NCBI GenBank assembly: GCA_034432755.1
Contig: DAOUBQ010000018.1
Coordinates: 25,622-89,621, forward strand
DNA: 64,000 nucleotides
Direction of reading: 5' to 3'
From: UBA5195 sp034432755
Lineage (GTDB): Bacteria; Chloroflexota; Anaerolineae; Anaerolineales; Villigracilaceae
Shown here: one piece after another, positions 49,826 to 57,929 of the stretch
Numbering within the stretch: position 1 is the stretch's first letter
How the letters are laid out: each line of letters starts with the position of its first letter
Translations under genes and position numbers: made by a program
The notes under the pieces: generated by a model
Database searches by the model: none
Seen by the model: the letters and a program-made list of their open reading frames with translations, nothing else
What the model was told of the DNA's origin: nothing

Positions 49826-50830
49826 TACACAAATTCGCATCACATGCCGGTTTTCAGCGCCGAATTTGTATTTGTAGTCTTCGTTCCCGCGCATAAAGTC
49901 GAATTCGCGGCGTTTGTGGTCGTTGGCCCATTGCAGCAGGTGGCCAAGCAGCACCCAGCCGGGCGAGAGGTCGCGGAAGCGCGGGTCGATGCCGGAGTTG
50001 TAGACCCAGATTTTGTTGTCGTAGTCGAAGTTCAGGTATCCGGCGGCCTTTTCGCCGTCCACTTCCAAGAAGGCCAGTTGCAGCCAGCCGGCGCGAAAAG
50101 CGGCGTGGACGCTGGCTTTCATCTGCGAGCGCATGATGTCGGTCAGGAAGGTGGCTTTCTCGGCGTCTTGCGCCATCAGGTGCAAGAAGCCGTCCATTTC
50201 GCTGTCGAGTCGCGCCTCGTCCTGGACGATGTACCAGCGCACGCTGCGCCCGCTTTCTTCGGCGCGGCGCATTTTACGGCGGATTTCGTGACGTTGTTTT
50301 TTGTCAATTCCGGCCAGGTAGACCTCGAAGTCGCCGGGCAAGGGAATAGAGGGCGAGGGTTGGTACACTTCTTCAGCGTAAGTCCAGCCGCGTTGAACGG
50401 ATTCGTGTTTGAGGGCCTGTAAGGTGGGCGATGTTTCAGGCAGGTTATACCAGTCGAGCAGCGACCAGGGCTGCGGGGCGTTTGCGTCCAGCCAGTCGAG
50501 CAGGCCAGTGATGAAGGCGGCGTGATGTTCGGGGCGAACAATCAAATCCAGGTAGTCTGAAATTTCGATGCTGCCCACCAACAGCAGGGCGGGCAGGCCT
50601 TCACGGTTGGATGCAAAAAAGAGCGGGGCCAGGCCAATCAGATTCCCATTTTGGCGGGCGCTGAGCAGGCAAAGCGCGCTTTCAGCAGGCCATTCACCGC
50701 CGCCGCGCGTGTTCCACCAGGTGGAGAGGTATTCGTGACGCAGGAAGGGCGCGTTAAGAATGCCCGCCGCGGCGAGGGCATTCCACTCGTCGGCGGGCAG
50801 GTCTAAGGTAGTATGCAGTTTGAATTCCAT
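49814..50830 (-). CDS. GNAT acetyltransferase with BioF2-like (FemAB-type) domain
   Basis: 338 residues. The C-terminal half has the BioF2-like pattern: KKQRHEIRRKMRRAEES near 176-195, AFLEVDGEKAAGYLNFDYDN near 255, YNSGIDPRFRDLSPGWVLLGHLLQWA and a final EFDFMRGNEDYKYKFG. This domain resembles FemAB aminoacyl or acyl transferases used in cell-wall or exopolysaccharide modification. Substrate unknown. It is the last of a reverse run that starts at the tandem-HTH gene, although the 71-base gap upstream allows an independent promoter. Confidence 0.85.
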   Translation of the reverse strand: MEFKLHTTLDLPADEWNALAAAGILNAPFLRHEYLSTWWNTRGGGEWPAESALCLLSARQNGNLIGLAPLFFASNREGLPALLLVGSIEISDYLDLIVRPEHHAAFITGLLDWLDANAPQPWSLLDWYNLPETSPTLQALKHESVQRGWTYAEEVYQPSPSIPLPGDFEVYLAGIDKKQRHEIRRKMRRAEESGRSVRWYIVQDEARLDSEMDGFLHLMAQDAEKATFLTDIMRSQMKASVHAAFRAGWLQLAFLEVDGEKAAGYLNFDYDNKIWVYNSGIDPRFRDLSPGWVLLGHLLQWANDHKRREFDFMRGNEDYKYKFGAENRHVMRICVTRT

Positions 50831-50901
50831 GATGCTGGATTGTATCAGTTTGGGGAGGGAAGGGGATGCGCTGGAGGCGGGCTATTACGGAACTCCAACA
50901 T

Positions 50902-51540
50902 TCAGCCAGGCCGCAGGGCATACACGCCCGCACAGGGTGAGACCTGGAGGTAGGCCGCCGTTAAACCGGCCTTTTTCAGCCCAGCGAGAGATTCATCGGC
51001 CAGCCAGTAGAATTCGTCTTCCCAATCGGAGATGCCCTGCCGAAAGGTTTCCTGCGCTGCCTGGCTGGGGAAGGAGATATCGCCGATGAGCAGACTGCCG
51101 CCGGGGGCAAGGTGATTCTGAACCAGGTCGGCGCAGATGCGGATTTTCTGGTCGAGGTTGAAGTGGTGAAAGACGTAGGCCGAGACGATGTGGTCAAAGG
51201 GTTGATTCAGTTCGCTGGGGAGTTTTTGGCGCAAATCGTGCAGGAAAAACGAGGCGCCGGGCAGTTTTTGGCGGGCTTTGGCGAGCATGGCCGCGGAGAA
51301 GTCGGTGCAGGTCAGGCGGCAGCCTTTTTGGGCGAAGAGCAGCGCCAGGTTGCCCGTGCCGGTTCCGAGGTCGAGGATAGACTGCCCCGGCTGGGGATTG
51401 GCGCGGCGCAGGAGGGTTTCCAGCACCCGGTCATAGCCATCAAAGGGAAACGCAGCGGGTTGGCGCAAGGACTGGTCGTAGGTTTCGGCCCAGTCGTCGA
51501 AATCGGAGGCGGGGAAGGGGTCGTTGGGGAGGTCGGGCAT
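50902..51540 (-). CDS. Class I SAM-dependent methyltransferase
   Basis: 212 residues. The AdoMet-binding loop is ILDLGTGTGNLALLF near 55-69 with the acidic residue after the second strand in LTCTDFS; YVFHHFNLDQK and LAPGGSLLIGDISF follow. The start FDDWAETYDQS is like Bacillus YrrT-type enzymes. Target unknown. Ten bases separate it from the upstream V4R gene, so they are likely co-transcribed. Confidence 0.88.
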   Translation of the reverse strand: MPDLPNDPFPASDFDDWAETYDQSLRQPAAFPFDGYDRVLETLLRRANPQPGQSILDLGTGTGNLALLFAQKGCRLTCTDFSAAMLAKARQKLPGASFFLHDLRQKLPSELNQPFDHIVSAYVFHHFNLDQKIRICADLVQNHLAPGGSLLIGDISFPSQAAQETFRQGISDWEDEFYWLADESLAGLKKAGLTAAYLQVSPCAGVYALRPG

Positions 51541-51550
51541 GAGATGATTG

Positions 51551-52165
51551 CTACTTGGCCACAGTCACTTTGAATTCGCACTGCTTGGCCCCGGCGGCGC
51601 GGCAGGTGCGTTCTTCCACATCATGCTCGCGGCCTGAGGCCCAAAACAGGGCTTCTTGTATCAGGCCAGTGGTAATGTAGCAGATGGGGGTGACTTCTTG
51701 CTGTTCGGTGGTGGCAGCGCTAGCGTGGTCTACGAGCAGCAGGTCGAGGTCGAGGGTGTGGACGGTGACGCTTTCGGGGTGTTCGCGCAGGAAGCGCGCC
51801 AGCAGTTCGAGTGTCGGTTTCATGCGTAGGGAGGGCGGCAGGCTGCGGATGATTTGGGATTGGGCTTTTTCGGTCAGGGAGGCGGTTTCGAGCAGGCGCA
51901 CCCAAAGCAGCCGCCCCATGCGAATCAATGCGCCGCGCGCGCCGCGTCCGTAGTAAAAGCGCATGGCTTTTTGGATGCGGGCGAAGGTTTCGGCAGCGGC
52001 GGCGTTGTTGTAGCGAGAGATTGTTTGCGGGTTAATCAAATCGGCAGGCAGGGAGGCTTTGTCTAAAATGGAGGCCAGGGCTTCGTTCCCCAATTCATCG
52101 GTCAAGATGTTGAGAAATTGGCGAAAAAAGCGAACGGGCAGGGTGGGGGAATGTAATTGTTTCAC
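51551..52165 (-). CDS. V4R-domain (4-vinyl reductase-like) small-molecule-binding protein
   Basis: 204 residues. The C-terminal half fits the V4R domain: PICYITTGLIQEALFWASG near 160-178 and EERTCRAAGAKQCEF at 183-197, with the conserved cysteines of the domain. V4R domains bind small ligands in sensory regulators, vinyl reductases of tetrapyrrole synthesis and TRAPP-like proteins. No output domain is attached, so it may be a free-standing sensor or adaptor. The N-terminal half is helical and unrecognised. Confidence 0.8.
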   Translation of the reverse strand: MKQLHSPTLPVRFFRQFLNILTDELGNEALASILDKASLPADLINPQTISRYNNAAAAETFARIQKAMRFYYGRGARGALIRMGRLLWVRLLETASLTEKAQSQIIRSLPPSLRMKPTLELLARFLREHPESVTVHTLDLDLLLVDHASAATTEQQEVTPICYITTGLIQEALFWASGREHDVEERTCRAAGAKQCEFKVTVAK

Positions 52166-52234
52166 GGTGGAGCGACTCCTACTTTCAAAAAAGCGGCAAT
52201 CATCATCACTCTGGCTGAGATAATGGGTGTTCTT

Positions 52235-53083
52235 TTAGAGAGTACGGCAAAAGACGCTATATTGCTCGCCAGTGCGCCTGAACCCGATTTTTTGGTAGAG
52301 CGAGAGCGAGGCGATGTTGTCGCTCTGGGTGTTGACGGTGAGCCGGTTCAATCCCTGCGCCTGGATTTTTTGCAGCAAGTCTTGCACCATTAAATATCCG
52401 AAGCGCTGCCCCTGGCAGCGGGGATGAACCGCCAGCCGGGCCAGGTGCGCGCCAAATGGGTTACGGGTGCTTATTTGGTAGGCAACAATTTCCCCGTCTA
52501 ACACGCCAACGGTGGAAAACTCGGCCTGCAAGAGCGCAAACTGCAAAGAGGGCAGTGAGTTTTGCCAGAGCGGGGCAAAGGCGGCGGCATCCAGCGCGGC
52601 GATGAACGGCAAATCTTCGTGCGTCATCGGGCGGATAGATAAGTGGCGGGGGTTATCCTGCCAGGCAAAGGGGACGCCATTTTGGGCAAGGATGACGACT
52701 TTTTGGAGCTCGCTAAAGCCGGAATCGCGCAGTAACTCTTCTAGCCAGTTGTGCATGACAATTGCGGCTGCTGTCAGGCCGCGTCCGCGCAACAAAGTTT
52801 GGGCAATCTCCCACAGGGCGTTCCAAGCCTGCGATGTCGAGATGGAAGATGAAACAGCAAATAGGCGCAGCCAGGCGGCATTTTCGGGGTCGGGCGGGCA
52901 GGCCAGGGCAGCATAGGTTGTTCCGTATTGTTCCAGCACCCAATATTCTGGCGCGCCCAGCCAATCGAGCGGCGTGCGCCAATCGAGGTGACGGTGTACC
53001 TGGGTTTCGAAGTACATCAGGTTCGCAATGCGCGATTGGTCGGCGGGCAACGCCTGGCGGATGGCAAAACGGGTAGTCACCAT
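52235..53083 (-). CDS. GNAT-family acetyltransferase, two-domain
   Basis: 282 residues. The C-terminal GNAT domain (about 145-282) has motif A as LARLAVHPRCQGQRFGYLMVQDLL with the Q/R-x-x-G-x-G/F acetyl-CoA loop, then NTQSDNIASLSLYQKIGFRRTG. The N-terminal 140 residues look like a degenerate GNAT half without that loop. The start overlaps the end of the TPR gene by seven bases, so translation is coupled. Substrate unknown. Confidence 0.86.
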   Translation of the reverse strand: MVTTRFAIRQALPADQSRIANLMYFETQVHRHLDWRTPLDWLGAPEYWVLEQYGTTYAALACPPDPENAAWLRLFAVSSSISTSQAWNALWEIAQTLLRGRGLTAAAIVMHNWLEELLRDSGFSELQKVVILAQNGVPFAWQDNPRHLSIRPMTHEDLPFIAALDAAAFAPLWQNSLPSLQFALLQAEFSTVGVLDGEIVAYQISTRNPFGAHLARLAVHPRCQGQRFGYLMVQDLLQKIQAQGLNRLTVNTQSDNIASLSLYQKIGFRRTGEQYSVFCRTL

Positions 53084-53604
53084 GCGCGGAACCGAAGTAA
53101 TGCCAATAAGATTCTCTGTTTCAGGGTGGGATGCTTGACGCCGGAAAGTCCGATTTGCATATTGAGGAGGGCGTCCATTATTTTGCCTTGTTTAAGTTTA
53201 ATGCCAGCTACGGTCTGCATTACCGTATTGCGCAGTTCACCTTCTCCTGCGCGCTGAAAGGCTTCGGCGGCCAGACGGTATTTGTCCAGAGCGTCGTTGG
53301 AGCGGCCCAACGCCTGGAGGGCGGCAGCTTCATTGCCCCAGGCAATTCCTTCGCGCCGAAAGTCGCCCGCCTCGGCAAAAGCGCCCGCCGTGCCGCGCGC
53401 TGCTTGCCAGGCTGCGCCAGGGTTGCCGGCTTGCAGCCAGGCCACGCTTTGGTTATTTTTCATCTCGGCGGCATCCAGCAAATTGTCTTGCGCCAGAAAA
53501 CCAGACGCGGCCTCGCCAAACAAGCGCGCCGCGTTTTCATAATCACTTTCCTGGTAGGCCTTGACCGCCTCTTCGGCCAGGGACTTCGGAACGATTTCGT
53601 TCAT
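53077..53604 (-). CDS. TPR-repeat protein
   Basis: 175 residues with about three or four helical repeats of TPR type: AVKAYQESDYENAARLFGEA near 13-32, NNQSVAWLQAGNPGAAWQA near 50, and NEAAALQALGRSNDALDKY near 90. A soluble protein-interaction adaptor. It sits between the tandem-HTH regulator (ten bases upstream) and the GNAT gene it overlaps, suggesting a small co-translated module whose partner is unknown. Confidence 0.82.
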   Translation of the reverse strand: MNEIVPKSLAEEAVKAYQESDYENAARLFGEAASGFLAQDNLLDAAEMKNNQSVAWLQAGNPGAAWQAARGTAGAFAEAGDFRREGIAWGNEAAALQALGRSNDALDKYRLAAEAFQRAGEGELRNTVMQTVAGIKLKQGKIMDALLNMQIGLSGVKHPTLKQRILLALLRFRAW

Positions 53605-53614
53605 AGAACCCTCG

Positions 53615-54292
53615 TTATAGCGTAATGTCGAGTAATCCTTCTGCCACCGCGCGCAGTTTTTCGGTGGATAGCTGGCTCAATTTGTGCGCCAGTTCGAGAT
53701 AGGGCTGGTTGACCGGCATGCAAACAAAGGCGCGCAGCTCGGGCGAAAGTTTCATGAAGGCGCTCACTGTTTCCTGCTCGTTCATCCACTGGCCAATGGT
53801 GCCGTTGTGGTCGAAAAATGATTCGACCCGCCCGCCCAGCACCGAAAGAATCACTTCCAGTTCGGGCAAGGGGATGGGGCGCTCGCCCAGTTCAAAAGCC
53901 GTAATGCGCGAAACGGGCAATCCCGTTTCTACTGACAGCCCCTTGAGCGAGAGATTGGCTTGCATCCGTTTCTGACGCAAGAGCGTGCCGATAATGCGGT
54001 GCCGCAGGGCTGCCAGCCGGGTTAAGTCGAGCGGTTCGGTGCGCGGGGCATCATCAGAGAGCGCCTGGCTGCTCCAGAAGTGCTGAATGGGCAGGTTCAG
54101 GTAATAGGCCAGCACTTCCAACTCAGGCAGGGAGGGCGCTTTGCGGCCTTCTTCATACGCGCGTAGCAGGGGGGCGGTGATTCCAATTGCTTTGGCCGTC
54201 TCGGTGATGTTCCGGCGGGCTGCCAGGCGCGCATCACGAATCAGGACGCCCAGCTTGCGGGTGCGGATGGCGATTTGGGCTTGAAAACTCAT
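53615..54292 (-). CDS. Transcriptional regulator with two XRE-type helix-turn-helix domains
   Basis: 225 residues. HTH 1 at about 13-72: LGVLIRDARLAARRNITETA then GITAPLLRAYEEGRKAPSL. HTH 2 at about 95-155: IGTLLRQKRMQANLSLKGLSVETG then VSRITAFELGERPIPL. The C-terminal 65 residues are helical and unrecognised. Two HTH domains in one chain could bind a long or direct-repeat operator as a monomer or dimer. It heads a reverse run (TPR, GNAT) with a possible promoter at 54385. Confidence 0.85.
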   Translation of the reverse strand: MSFQAQIAIRTRKLGVLIRDARLAARRNITETAKAIGITAPLLRAYEEGRKAPSLPELEVLAYYLNLPIQHFWSSQALSDDAPRTEPLDLTRLAALRHRIIGTLLRQKRMQANLSLKGLSVETGLPVSRITAFELGERPIPLPELEVILSVLGGRVESFFDHNGTIGQWMNEQETVSAFMKLSPELRAFVCMPVNQPYLELAHKLSQLSTEKLRAVAEGLLDITL

Positions 54293-54384
54293 CAGCGTAT
54301 CCGTTCTCTATTTTTTCGTCGAGTGCGCTCATTACGCGGCGGGGCATTCTGTTGGTTTGACTGCGCAATGAATTGTACGTTACG

Positions 54385-54390
54385 ATTATA
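54385..54390 (-). promoter_or_regulatory. Candidate -10 box upstream of the tandem-HTH gene
   Basis: TATAAT on the reverse strand 93 bases before the start at 54292, preceded directly by TG. No good -35 hexamer; it could also serve as a self-regulated promoter, but that is not shown. Confidence 0.35.
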
Positions 54391-54401
54391 CACGAGAGAA
54401 T

Positions 54402-55718
54402 TTATCTGCGCCGCAGCATGTCGGCTACGTTGGCGCCGAAGACTTCGGGCGGCAGTTTGAACCCGGCACTTTCGAGTCGAGGTGTAAACAGGGGACGGAT
54501 TCCGGTTGGTTTGAGATGGCCGATGATTTTGCCATCTGGCGTTTGGCCGGTTTGCTCGAAGCGGAAGATGTCGGTCAGGACGATGGTGTCGCCTTCCATC
54601 CCGGCTACCTCGCTGATGGCAGTCACTTTGCGTGAACCGTCTTTGAGACGGGTTTGCTGAACAATCAGGTCTATGGCGGCAGAGATTTGTTGGCGGATGA
54701 CCTTGACGGGCAGGTCCATGCCGGCCATGAGGACCATCGTTTCGAGGCGCGAGAGCGCATCGCGCGGGGTGTTGGCGTGCAGGGTGGTGAGCGAACCATC
54801 GTGACCGGTGTTCATGGCCTGGAGCATGTCGAGGGTTTCGCCGCCGCGGCACTCGCCGACCACAATCCGGTCGGGGCGCATGCGCAGGGCGTTTCGCACC
54901 AGGTCTCGAATCGTTACCTGACCTTTGCCTTCCAGGTTGGCGGGTTTGGTTTCAAGCCGCACAATGTGGTCTTGTTGTAGTTGTAGCTCTGCGGCGTCTT
55001 CAATAGTGACGATGCGCTCGTCTTCAGGAATCAAGCCGGAAAGGACATTGAGCAAGGTGGTTTTACCGGAACCCGTGCCGCCAGAGATGACGATATTCAG
55101 GCGGCTAATCACGCAGGCTTTCAGGAATTCGGCCATTTGAGGCGTGATGGAGCCGAATTCAATGAGTTGCTGCATGGTCAGTTTGTCTTTGCGGAATTTA
55201 CGGATGGTGATGGATGGCCCATCCAGCGCGACAGGCGGTACAATCGCATTAACGCGCGAACCATCTGGCAGACGGGCATCTACGGTGGGTGAATCGGCAT
55301 CAATGCGGCGGCCAAGCGGCAGCACAATGCGCTCGATGACGCGGGTGACGTGGGCGTCGTTTTCAAAGGTGATGCCAGTTTTGGTCAGTTTGCCTTTCTT
55401 TTCGACATAGACCTTTTTGGGGCCGTTGACCATCACTTCGCTCACGTCGGGGTCATTCAGCAGGGGCTGAATGGGCCCATATCCTAGCACCTCGTCTATT
55501 ACCTCCTGGGTAATTTGCTTGCGGATGGAATCGGGAACATTGGCTTTCAGACGTCCAAAGACGTCGGTCAGTTTTTGGCGCACAAAGGCTTCGCGCTGGG
55601 CATAGGGTGGGTTTTCGCTCTCCAACTCGCGCGTCAGGTTTTCCGAAACGAAATGTTTGAGTTTAAGCAAATCTGCTGAAGACAGGCCCTGGGCAGGTGT
55701 TGATGAAAGCAGTGTCAT
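54402..55718 (-). CDS. cpaF: CpaF/TadA-type secretion ATPase
   Basis: 438 residues from ATG 55718, chosen for AAGGAG seven bases upstream; an ATG at 55724 is too close to it. Walker A GGTGSGKTT at 213-221, aspartate/Walker B region RPDRIVVGECRGGE at 281-294, and the histidine box TGHDGSLTTLHAN at 304-316. The N-terminal region (YGPIQPLLNDPDVSEVMVN) is that of type II/IV secretion ATPases of the Tad pilus group. It should power assembly of Flp-type pili or a related secretion machine. No tadB, tadC, secretin or pilin gene is in the window; the genes downstream are unrelated. Confidence 0.93.
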   Translation of the reverse strand: MTLLSSTPAQGLSSADLLKLKHFVSENLTRELESENPPYAQREAFVRQKLTDVFGRLKANVPDSIRKQITQEVIDEVLGYGPIQPLLNDPDVSEVMVNGPKKVYVEKKGKLTKTGITFENDAHVTRVIERIVLPLGRRIDADSPTVDARLPDGSRVNAIVPPVALDGPSITIRKFRKDKLTMQQLIEFGSITPQMAEFLKACVISRLNIVISGGTGSGKTTLLNVLSGLIPEDERIVTIEDAAELQLQQDHIVRLETKPANLEGKGQVTIRDLVRNALRMRPDRIVVGECRGGETLDMLQAMNTGHDGSLTTLHANTPRDALSRLETMVLMAGMDLPVKVIRQQISAAIDLIVQQTRLKDGSRKVTAISEVAGMEGDTIVLTDIFRFEQTGQTPDGKIIGHLKPTGIRPLFTPRLESAGFKLPPEVFGANVADMLRRR

Positions 55719-55720
55719 GG

Positions 55721-56017
55721 TCATTCTCCTTCGCCATGTGCGGTGTCGTCGCTTGGAATAATCCAAACGATTTGCGTCCGTGCGACGGTAATGAAATCGG
55801 CCTGATGCAGCAGGGTGCCGTCGGCGGCATATACTTTGGCGTTCGTGATGGCCAGGAAAGGCTGGTTCTGGTCTAACTCATCTTTGACACGCCCATCAAG
55901 CCGCACATGGATAGAGCCTTCGATGCGGTGCAGCGTGGTTTGGATGATGGCTGGCACAGCCACTTTGGAGATGATGTCGGTAAAGTATTTCCCTTTTTCG
56001 TTGAATTCGAGGCTCAT
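55721..56017 (-). CDS. Conserved-looking 98-residue protein between cpaE and cpaF, unknown function
   Basis: 98 residues from ATG 56017, preceded by AAAGGAGAGACT. It has a helical start (MSLEFNEKGKYFTDIISK) and then a beta-rich part: TLHRIEGSIHVRLDGRVKDE, FLAITNAKVYAADG and FITVARTQIVWIIPSD. The pattern suggests a small beta-barrel, loosely like Sm-like or PilZ-like folds, but I recognise no motif. Two bases separate its stop from the cpaF start and 19 bases separate it from cpaE, so all three are one operon. A role in the pilus motor or its control is an inference from position. Confidence 0.8.
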   Translation of the reverse strand: MSLEFNEKGKYFTDIISKVAVPAIIQTTLHRIEGSIHVRLDGRVKDELDQNQPFLAITNAKVYAADGTLLHQADFITVARTQIVWIIPSDDTAHGEGE

Positions 56018-56036
56018 AGTCTCTCCTTTATCGGTA

Positions 56037-57221
56037 TCAGGCGCGGTTTTGGTAGGCAGTTTCGAGGATTTGACGCGAAATTTGGGCAATCATCATCGCG
56101 GCAGTATCAGCGGGCATTTTTTGCAAGATAGGGAGATGCTGGTTATTGGCAAGGCTGAAGTTGGCGCCCATGTAAGGGATGGTGGCCTGGATGGGCAGAC
56201 CAATGATTTTTTCCGCGTCGCTTTTACTGACACCCTCCAGCCCCACCGCCCGGTTGAGCAACGCATAGATATTGCGCGGCGCTACGCCCTTTTGCTGCAG
56301 GTATTGCCAAACCGTTTGGGTCAGCGTGGCGGTTGCCATATCGGAGGCGGTGACCATCACAATCACATCGGCCTCGAGGATGATAGGCAGGCTGATTCGG
56401 GAGAGGGAGCGGCCCAGGTCTACAAAAACAACGTCAAAAGCCTGGCGGTAGACGTTGATAATCGCTGGGATGCGGCTTGCATCGAGGGAATTGGCCGCTT
56501 CAGGGTTAGAGACGCCCGCCAACAGGCGAAAGCCCCAGGTTTCGAGAGGCGGCGCGGCCCGCCGCAGGAAATCGGGGTTGAGTTCTTCGTGCTTCTTTTT
56601 GGCCGCTTCGAGCAGGCTGAACTCGCCTTGATAGCCTACAATCTGGCCAATGGAGCCAATTGGCAAGACCAGGTCAATGACCGCCATCTCCCTTTCGGGA
56701 TGTGTTTCACTTAACACCTGCGCAACGTTGGCACAGATGGATGATGTGCCTGTGCCGCCTTTGGCGCTCAGGAAAACCACCAGCACGCCGCCCAGGGTTT
56801 TCTTTTTTACCCCGCCAATGGGCCGGGTCTCGTTCATCAGGCTGACGGTTTCGGTCAGAATGTCGAAGATGCGGTTCAGCGCTTCTTGCGACTTAACCAA
56901 ATATTCGTTGCAGCCAGCCGCCAAAAAGTCACCCAATTGTTCAGAATTCGATGCACCCGCCAGGGCCACCAGCAACGCCCCTCCCATGCGATGGTCGCTG
57001 CGCAGCTTGCGCACCAGATCGAGGGCTGGCATATCGCGCACGGCCGGGTCGAAGAGGATGACATCGGGCCGGTCGCGGAGCGCGACGATGTAGCCTTCTT
57101 TGGCCGAGGTGGTGGTTAACGCCTTGTAGCCTTTCTCGGTGAATAGGTTTTCCAAAAATTGGCAACTACGTCGGTCCGGGTCTATGACCAGGATGGTGAG
57201 TGCGGATGGTGTTGCTTCCAC
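56037..57221 (-). CDS. cpaE: CpaE/TadZ-like localisation ATPase with receiver-like N-terminus
   Basis: 394 residues from GTG 57221, preceded by GGAGAACA; longer frames overlap the regulator gene. Residues 9-120 form a receiver-like domain with D14, D58 in VILFDPAVRDMP and K110. From about 140 it is a MinD/ParA-type ATPase: deviant Walker A in SAKGGTGTSS (K154-S160), VIDLVLPIGSIGQ, and FDVVFVDLGRSLSRI. CpaE/TadZ proteins position Tad pili at the pole. The receiver-like domain keeps its aspartate, so phosphorylation by the adjacent kinases is possible. It starts 15 bases after the response regulator stop. Confidence 0.9.
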   Translation of the reverse strand: MEATPSALTILVIDPDRRSCQFLENLFTEKGYKALTTTSAKEGYIVALRDRPDVILFDPAVRDMPALDLVRKLRSDHRMGGALLVALAGASNSEQLGDFLAAGCNEYLVKSQEALNRIFDILTETVSLMNETRPIGGVKKKTLGGVLVVFLSAKGGTGTSSICANVAQVLSETHPEREMAVIDLVLPIGSIGQIVGYQGEFSLLEAAKKKHEELNPDFLRRAAPPLETWGFRLLAGVSNPEAANSLDASRIPAIINVYRQAFDVVFVDLGRSLSRISLPIILEADVIVMVTASDMATATLTQTVWQYLQQKGVAPRNIYALLNRAVGLEGVSKSDAEKIIGLPIQATIPYMGANFSLANNQHLPILQKMPADTAAMMIAQISRQILETAYQNRA

Positions 57222-57235
57222 GCTGTTCTCCAAAC

Positions 57236-57928
57236 CTAATTTTCCAGGGGAGGCATCAGGTATCCGAGGCCAGAGCGCGTGACAATGTGCCTGGGGGCGT
57301 GGGGGTCGTCTTCTAACTTTTGACGCAGGCGGGCAATGCTCACCCACAGGATTTCTTTGTCATTGCGATATTCCAGCCCCCAGACACTGGTCAATAAATC
57401 TTCGGGGCTTAATACTGTACCAACGTTGTGCGCAAACTGAAGCAGCAAGCGATATTCGGTGGCCGAGAGGAAGATGGGTTGGTTGCTGCGCCAAACTTCA
57501 GCGCGCGCAAAATCAATGCGCAGACTGCCATGTTCGAAGAAACGATTTTGGCTGACGTCTTTCGAGGCTTGCGAGCGGCGCAACACGGCGCGCACCCGCG
57601 CCAGCAGTTCGGTGGCCGAAAAAGGCTTCACCAGGTAGTCGTCTGCGCCCAAGTCGAGGCCGCGCACGCGGTCCTGCTCTTCGCCTTTGGCCGTCAGGAT
57701 AATGATGGGGACATTGGAAAACTCGCGGATGCGCTGGCAGGCGGCGAACCCGTCCAATTTAGGCATCATTACATCCATCAGTATCAGTTCAACCGGGGTG
57801 GTGGTGAAGGTCTCCACCGCTTGCATTCCATCAATGGCGGTAATCACTTCGTATCCTTCGGTCCGCAGGTTGGCTTCGAGCAGGCGCAGGTAACGCGGTT
57901 CGTCATCAACGACAAGGATTTTCGGCAT
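57236..57928 (-). CDS. OmpR-family response regulator
   Basis: 230 residues. Receiver with D8/D9, phospho-acceptor D52 in LILMDVMMPKLDG, T79 and K101 (LVKPF); winged-helix output from about 130 with FLSATEYRLLLQFAHNVG and RHIVTRSGLGYLM. The helix-turn-helix wing is complete. It lies one base after the kinase gene at 57930 and upstream of cpaE, so it is probably part of a control module for the pilus genes and may regulate their transcription. Confidence 0.94.
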   Translation of the reverse strand: MPKILVVDDEPRYLRLLEANLRTEGYEVITAIDGMQAVETFTTTPVELILMDVMMPKLDGFAACQRIREFSNVPIIILTAKGEEQDRVRGLDLGADDYLVKPFSATELLARVRAVLRRSQASKDVSQNRFFEHGSLRIDFARAEVWRSNQPIFLSATEYRLLLQFAHNVGTVLSPEDLLTSVWGLEYRNDKEILWVSIARLRQKLEDDPHAPRHIVTRSGLGYLMPPLEN

Positions 57929-57929
57929 G

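Noticed and set aside
52155..52175. A parS-like TTGTTTCACG sequence
   Set aside because: Only one half matches the 16-base consensus and the other half is unrelated, so it is not a supportable parS site.
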